Below are positions 59,130 to 64,000 of a stretch of DNA of 64,000 bases, in pieces (position 1 is the first letter of the stretch; every line of letters starts with the position of its first letter). Made by a program: the position numbers and the translations under genes. This DNA is from Periconia sp. R9002 (lineage: Eukaryota; Ascomycota; Dothideomycetes; Pleosporales; Periconiaceae): positions 186,001-250,000 of the forward strand of contig JAMAHW010000030.1 of assembly GCA_023627715.1 (NCBI GenBank). The letters run 5' to 3'. The notes beneath the pieces were generated by a model, which saw nothing but the letters and a program-made list of their open reading frames with translations, ran no database searches and was not told where the DNA came from.

Positions 59130-62100
59130 AAGGCTCACAGCTGCTTCTTCTGACTCTTCCATGTCATAGCCGTTTCCTTTCCCCGGCGGCAGAGATGACC
59201 AGCTTGGCATCGTCTCCAACTCGCCGCTCTCGCCCTCAAATTGTTCTCACAGTTGGCTATACTACGAAGCAAGCACCATTTCCTCGACTTGGTCTCCCTT
59301 TGCGAAGATTTCCACCATGCCTTTAGTGTGCGGCGTTCCGGCTTGTTTTTGCATTCGAAAGGCATTTCCCTTGTTGACGTCGGTGGAGCCGCCTCTATTC
59401 CGGCCCCTTGTTATTTCTGTGGTTGTCATTTCAGTGGTTTTTCTTAATAGCATTTTTCTTCCATTCAGCTTTCTTGATCTAATGAGAGACTGGGCATCAG
59501 CAAGCTTTTGCATTCACGGCATCGTGCTCGAAGCGAACTTGACAAGGAAAACGCGAGATGCTGCTAGGATCCGTCGGTTCTCTTTTTTTTCCATTTCCGG
59601 GAAGTGTTAGAGTCGGTTGACAGCGATAGAGGTGGCGATGGATAGAACCACGGGGGCAAAAGTAAGGGGTTGGTCGGTTATTGCAAGTGAATAAAATTGA
59701 ATTGAGGAGACTAGCCAAGAGAGAAGAGAAAAAAAAATTCAACGATTCAAGTTTTAAGCCTTGTTCGAGAAGAAGTCTTTGCCATGGGAAATCTTGCTCC
59801 TAAAAAGGGGAAATCAAGCACCGCAAAGCACACCCCTTGGCGACGCCACACCACGCCACACACGTTACACGCCCACGTGAAAGGAAGAGAAACGTTCCAA
59901 GGTTATGTATGTAATACTTCGCCACACCCACGGGCTTGTTTGACCTTTTTGAAAACCACGGATCTACTGTCGATCAGTCGCAAAGAGACAACTTGATACT
60001 TGTGTACATGTAGCCGCCCGCTTACTTGTATGCTACTGCGTAGCATCTCAAAGTCCCTTGTTCTGTCATGGTTTAGTACGCGTACGTGTATGTACCATAC
60101 AGCAGCTTGTTTTGAGTACTATATGGGCATTAGCTACACAGAATTTGAGACTTTTATTGTCAGTGTCGTCGACTGTTTTTGATTGAACTTGATTGATTAA
60201 TGAGGGTATGTATAACTACAAGTATGTGTGAGATTACGAAAAGAGAGAGAGAAGAGAACGAAGTGTCAAAGGCCAGGTACATGCAGTTCTATAGATACAT
60301 AGATGGATTAATAAGTACTGAGTACCTACCTACCTAATCACATACACATCAATGTCAAGCTCATATACTCTGTACATAATATGTATAAATCCTTTCAATC
60401 TTGCACCACCACTTATCTTCGACCTACCTACCTACCTATGTATCTTCTACCTCATGCCTACCTTTCCCCTCCCTCACTCCCTCACCCCATCTCCTTCCCC
60501 TCCCCCCTCCATGCATGCATGCTCACCCGGCAAACACGGCTCGCACCCACTCACCCACGCATCACTCGAACCACGCCAGATCGGATAGTTCGGCGCATAC
60601 TCAAAAGCTCATAGGGCAGGGCAGCCACCTGTGCCACTCTAAACCGGGCAAGCTACTAAAATTGATGCTGTTTTTTTCGTTCCCGCTTACGCTGGGTTAC
60701 TAAAAAAAAACTACATACCTACTAGGTAGAAGGTAAAAACATTGAAGGTGGTTGACTTGGGAGCGAGCGGATGTGTGGCGCCGAGGAGGGAGAGTGAGTA
60801 GGTAGGTAGGTACCTGTGTGGAATGATGGATTGCATTTCTTCGAAGCAACGCGCGTATGTGATACCTACCTAGTGGATCTGCATCCGTGTGTGGGTGTGG
60901 CTCATTAAAAACCCCTTGCTTGCTGCCATTCATTCTCAGTTCCCTAAGTAGTGGGTACACTCTGTAAGGATGGATGCATCATCATGGATCGGGAGTCCGG
61001 ATAGCAAAAGAGCGGCGGCGGCGCGCCACAGGCGGTAGCCGTTTTTACGTGTACTGTACTGCTAGAGGGGGTCACGAGGATGACTAAGATTAGCCACGTT
61101 CGGTTATTGTATCCCTCCGTCTGGACTTGCTGTTAAGGATACTCGGGGTAGGCGGATGGCATCATCACGATGAGCAAGATGTGGGAATGGAGGCAACGGA
61201 TGCATGTATACATAGAGTGGAGTGAATGGATACAGCTGATGGAGGGACCGGTTGATACAAAGATGCACACTCATCAGCGCTGTAACTTGTCGCAGAAGTT
61301 GGGGAATGCAACACCAGACGGGCGACGGCCGGTGTGGTGTGGCGTAAGCTACCTAGGTAACCATTTGCATGGGTATGGTAGGGTAGGGTAGGGTAGGATA
61401 TCGCTTCTGTTCCGAATGGAGGTTGCAGCAGGTTGCTTGCTTACCGTGGTTCCAGAGACCACACACACAATGCTTGTTCAGACTTTTTTTTCTTCTTTTA
61501 TTTTGGTGTGGTTTTCGTTTCTTTCTCGCTGGTGGGTGGTTCGTTCAGGTTAGTGTTCAGCTGCCGGCGCCTCTTTTTCGTCTTTCCCTCTTGACTGCTC
61601 TTGCTCTTGCTATTTGCTTGCACAGCCTCCTCCTCTACTTTCCCTCCTTCTGGATTGATGATCGATACTGGGTATATACGGCATACTCGTTTTGTACATT
61701 GCGCACTCGTCATCATCATCATCTTCTTGATCCATTGATACTTTGAAGATACTTACAAAGAAAGAAAAAAAAAGGAAGAGACGGGGTTCCGAACAGCAGG
61801 TGGGTGCACTCGCCACAGTTTCACGACGGGCAGCCACCGCCCATCTCCTCTACTTCGACCGGCCCCCTTGTTGATCTGAAGTTGCAACCGACCGACTGTT
61901 GAAACCATCGCGCGCGCGTTAGCCATTGCGAAGTTCGGCTGCGGGGGGGACGCCTTGTAAGCTTTGCCTGCCTTTGGTCTGTCTTGGTGTGTGGGTGCAA
62001 GTCGGATCGCTTTTCTCCTTCACCGCGACGTCTAGCCTAGCCCAGCCCAGCCCACCCGCGTCCAGCCACACCCAACATTACATTACATCCTTCTTTGATA

Positions 62101-63201
62101 CTCGTCATCGCCATACCTAGGTATACCTAGCAATCCCGCGCCACTCCTGGCTCATCCCACCTCGTCTGCCTGCCTGTCCACGTTCATCGAGCAGGCAATC
62201 AATCAATAACTCAATCAATCAAACCCCATCCAAGGTCAGTCAATCAGATTCATCCATCCATTCCATCCTTGAAGCTTGTTTGTTGCGCGCGCGCGGTCAT
62301 CGTATGTGTGGGTGGGTGTGTGTGTGTGGCTGCTAAGTGTTCCGCCAATCCGCCTAGCCCGCCGCCCGCTCAGCTCAGCCTCACTGCCACACACGCTCTC
62401 TCTCGCTCTACTCTACTCTGCTCTACTGCTGTACCGTCTCTCGTCCTAACCTCGTGCCCTTGTCCTTCCCTTTCCTTCCCTGCCCTGCCCTGCCCTGCCC
62501 TGCCCTGCTGAACCGCCGCAGTGCCTCCCATCCAACAAACACGCACACACAAACCCGGCCCGCTGGTCTCTCGCCCGCCCGTCCATCTGTCAACCATCCC
62601 ATTGACCCATTGACCCTCCCCCATCGCCTGCCACTGCCACTGCCACTGCCACTTTCCACGGCCACGGCCACTGCCACCCGACGCAAGCTCGACTTTCGTC
62701 TCGTTCGCTCTCGCCTTGTCGCATCCCATCCCATCCCATCCATCCACCCATCGTCACTTCGCGACTCCCATTGCCACTCCACTCCTCCTCTGCAGCCTCT
62801 GTCCGCCCTTCTCGACTCGCCTCTTCACCACTGCTGCCCGCATCCAATCCCATCCGCTTCCCATCGCATTGCATTGCACTGCACCGTCTGGGCGCGCATA
62901 CTTGCAGCCTGCCTCGAGTACGCTACCTTCCCGAATCACCGCTGCCCGCCAACACGCCCATGAGAACAGCCATCCACCTACATCATCGTCGTCATCGTCT
63001 CTCGTGCGCACCCGATCCCCCAACACCCAAATAGGTATGTTGGTCCAATGCGCATCTCGACGTGCACAGCGACTCAATCCACTATCCAAACCATCGTGCC
63101 CCTCTCAACTCACGCGTGACACTCGTACCCGTCCGAACAAGAAAACATGCTGATACCCATGCAAAGATTGAACTTCCACCAACCCGCTGAACACCCTTCT
63201 G
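59130..63201. other. Long intergenic gap with simple repeats
   Basis: There is no supported gene in these 4 kb. 59130-59760 is the 3' flank of eIF3j. ACCT-type arrays lie at 60323-60335, 60422-60438 and 60797-60814, a GGGTA array at 61371-61397, a CCCTG array at about 62478-62508 and CCACTG repeats at about 62631-62653. 61900-63200 is pyrimidine-rich and looks like a long promoter and 5' leader of the gene starting at 63202. Confidence 0.5.
61371..61397 (+). repeat. (GGGTA)n microsatellite
   Basis: About five tandem GGGTA units, the first one interrupted. The unit is similar to, but not the same as, the TTAGGG telomere repeat. Confidence 0.7.
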
Positions 63202-64000
63202 ATGGCTGCATCGGCTCGAGCCATCACGCCCACCCATACTGGCCCTTTTCCCGCGCCGAATAGAGCGACGACGCCAAACGCACATGCAGGCGCGACCTTT
63301 GGGGCTCACCTCACCAAGTCCCCTCGCGGCCTCTCGCCGAGGCAGTCGCCTCAACCCTTCACCGGGGCCGCCGCCCTCGAGGACGAGAGGCAGAGGCAGC
63401 AGCAGCTCTCGCGCCAGACGACACCCAACCCAGCCATCACCGTCGTTCAGAGCTTGATCGGCGCAAACGGCCAATCTGCCGCGTCAAAGCCTCCCAACGC
63501 GCCCCCGGAGCCCTCCCAGATGAGTGCGCCGCTCGAACAGGTCGCCAGGGCCTTGGTCATTCCTGAGCAAACGGGCGTGACGGGTGATGCCATGCAAACG
63601 AGTCCCGTTAGCCTTTCCAGCTTTGGTTCCGCCGATTCCACCACGGCCCCGACCGCGACCGCGATGCAGCCAACGGCCGGACCTGGCTCCATAAAAGTAG
63701 ACTCTCAAGAAGGCGCGCTCCAGCCACAGCAACAACAGCAGCCGCCTTCATCACAACCACACCAAGGCCAGCCACCGCAACAAAATACCCAGCTCCAGCC
63801 TCCGCCACAGCAAAACCCGCAACAGCAACAGCCTCAGCAGCTTGCTCCGCAAATGCAGCACCAGCCCATTGCCCCGAATCCGGGCGAAAATCCTGGGAAT
63901 CGCGCATTCACCTTCCCCGGACCCCTCCCACCGGAGCATGATCCCCGCGCCCCCACGCGCCAGATGAGCTTGCCTGGTTACCAAAACAGCCCCAAGTCCC
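63202..64000 (+). CDS. Gln/Pro-rich protein, N-terminal part (cut by the window end)
   Basis: The frame opens at ATG 63202 and is uninterrupted to the last base, giving 266 codons; an in-frame stop lies 33 bases upstream. The start MAASARAITPTHTGPFPAPN is followed by Ser/Pro/Ala-rich sequence, ITVVQSLIGANGQSA, EQVARALVIPEQTG, a Gln/Pro block (about aa 177-225) and then a less biased segment, NRAFTFPGPLPPEHDPRA and RQMSLPGYQ. Long Gln-rich N-termini with FTFPGP/MSLPG-like motifs occur in fungal transcriptional regulators, so a DNA-binding domain may lie beyond the window, but none is visible here. The long leader upstream also suits a regulatory gene. The frame was judged real by length and steady composition. 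Confidence 0.72.
   Translation, partial: MAASARAITPTHTGPFPAPNRATTPNAHAGATFGAHLTKSPRGLSPRQSPQPFTGAAALEDERQRQQQLSRQTTPNPAITVVQSLIGANGQSAASKPPNAPPEPSQMSAPLEQVARALVIPEQTGVTGDAMQTSPVSLSSFGSADSTTAPTATAMQPTAGPGSIKVDSQEGALQPQQQQQPPSSQPHQGQPPQQNTQLQPPPQQNPQQQQPQQLAPQMQHQPIAPNPGENPGNRAFTFPGPLPPEHDPRAPTRQMSLPGYQNSPKS

Noticed and set aside
60323..60814. ACCT/AGGT arrays as an inverted-repeat transposon
   Set aside because: Short four-base arrays on both strands are common microsatellites, and the flanks are not complementary.
61371..61397. Telomeric repeat
   Set aside because: The unit is GGGTA, not TTAGGG, so it is a simple microsatellite.

Overview
The window looks like nuclear DNA of a filamentous ascomycete. 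The genes carry short spliceosomal introns (GTAAGT/GTACGT donors, CTAAC/CTGAC-like branch sites), and the families are typical of these fungi: a HET-domain protein, a Zn2Cys6 regulator, a TSL1/TPS3-type trehalose subunit and a DUF7704 membrane protein. Five introns in two housekeeping genes are copies of one ~100-120 nt sequence, i.e. introner-like elements, which are known from Dothideomycetes. A Dothideomycete (Mycosphaerella-like) host is therefore my inference; no rRNA or other marker gene is present to prove it.

Layout, left to right. 0.9-6.4 kb (-): an eight-exon gene for a very large CorA-like membrane protein. 7.1-9.7 kb (+): an intronless HET-domain gene. 12.3-15.0 kb (-): a Zn2Cys6 transcription factor. 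16.7-17.2 kb (-): a small DUF7704 membrane protein. 20.0-23.0 kb (+): a trehalose-synthase regulatory subunit of TSL1/TPS3 type. 24.3-27.4 kb (-): a long low-complexity protein of unknown role. 30.4-32.5 kb (+): a class I SAM methyltransferase. 36.6-37.4 kb (+): PAM17 of the mitochondrial import motor. 42.2-46.8 kb (-): pyruvate carboxylase. 50.4-56.2 kb (-): clathrin heavy chain. 58.1-59.1 kb (+): translation initiation factor eIF3j (HCR1). 63.2 kb to the right edge (+): the start of a Gln/Pro-rich protein, cut by the window end. The genes are unrelated housekeeping and accessory functions and there is no gene cluster. Intergenic gaps are long (up to about 5 kb).

The most unusual region is the gap between PAM17 and pyruvate carboxylase. 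About 22 copies of a ~30 nt motif (core TTCACTGCAATCTTTAGCCC) are scattered over 3.4 kb in both orientations with irregular spacing, and one more copy lies on the other side of PAM17. One inverted pair forms a long fold-back hairpin. I know of no described element with this sequence. Other non-genic structure: the introner-like introns with a covarying stem; a dispersed ~75 bp repeat at 1.8, 32.7, 33.2 and 35.7 kb that still encodes a VTILC(D/E)-like peptide; a 158 bp MITE flanked by TA; and three interstitial telomere repeats at 15.9 kb. I recognised no tRNA, rRNA or CRISPR.
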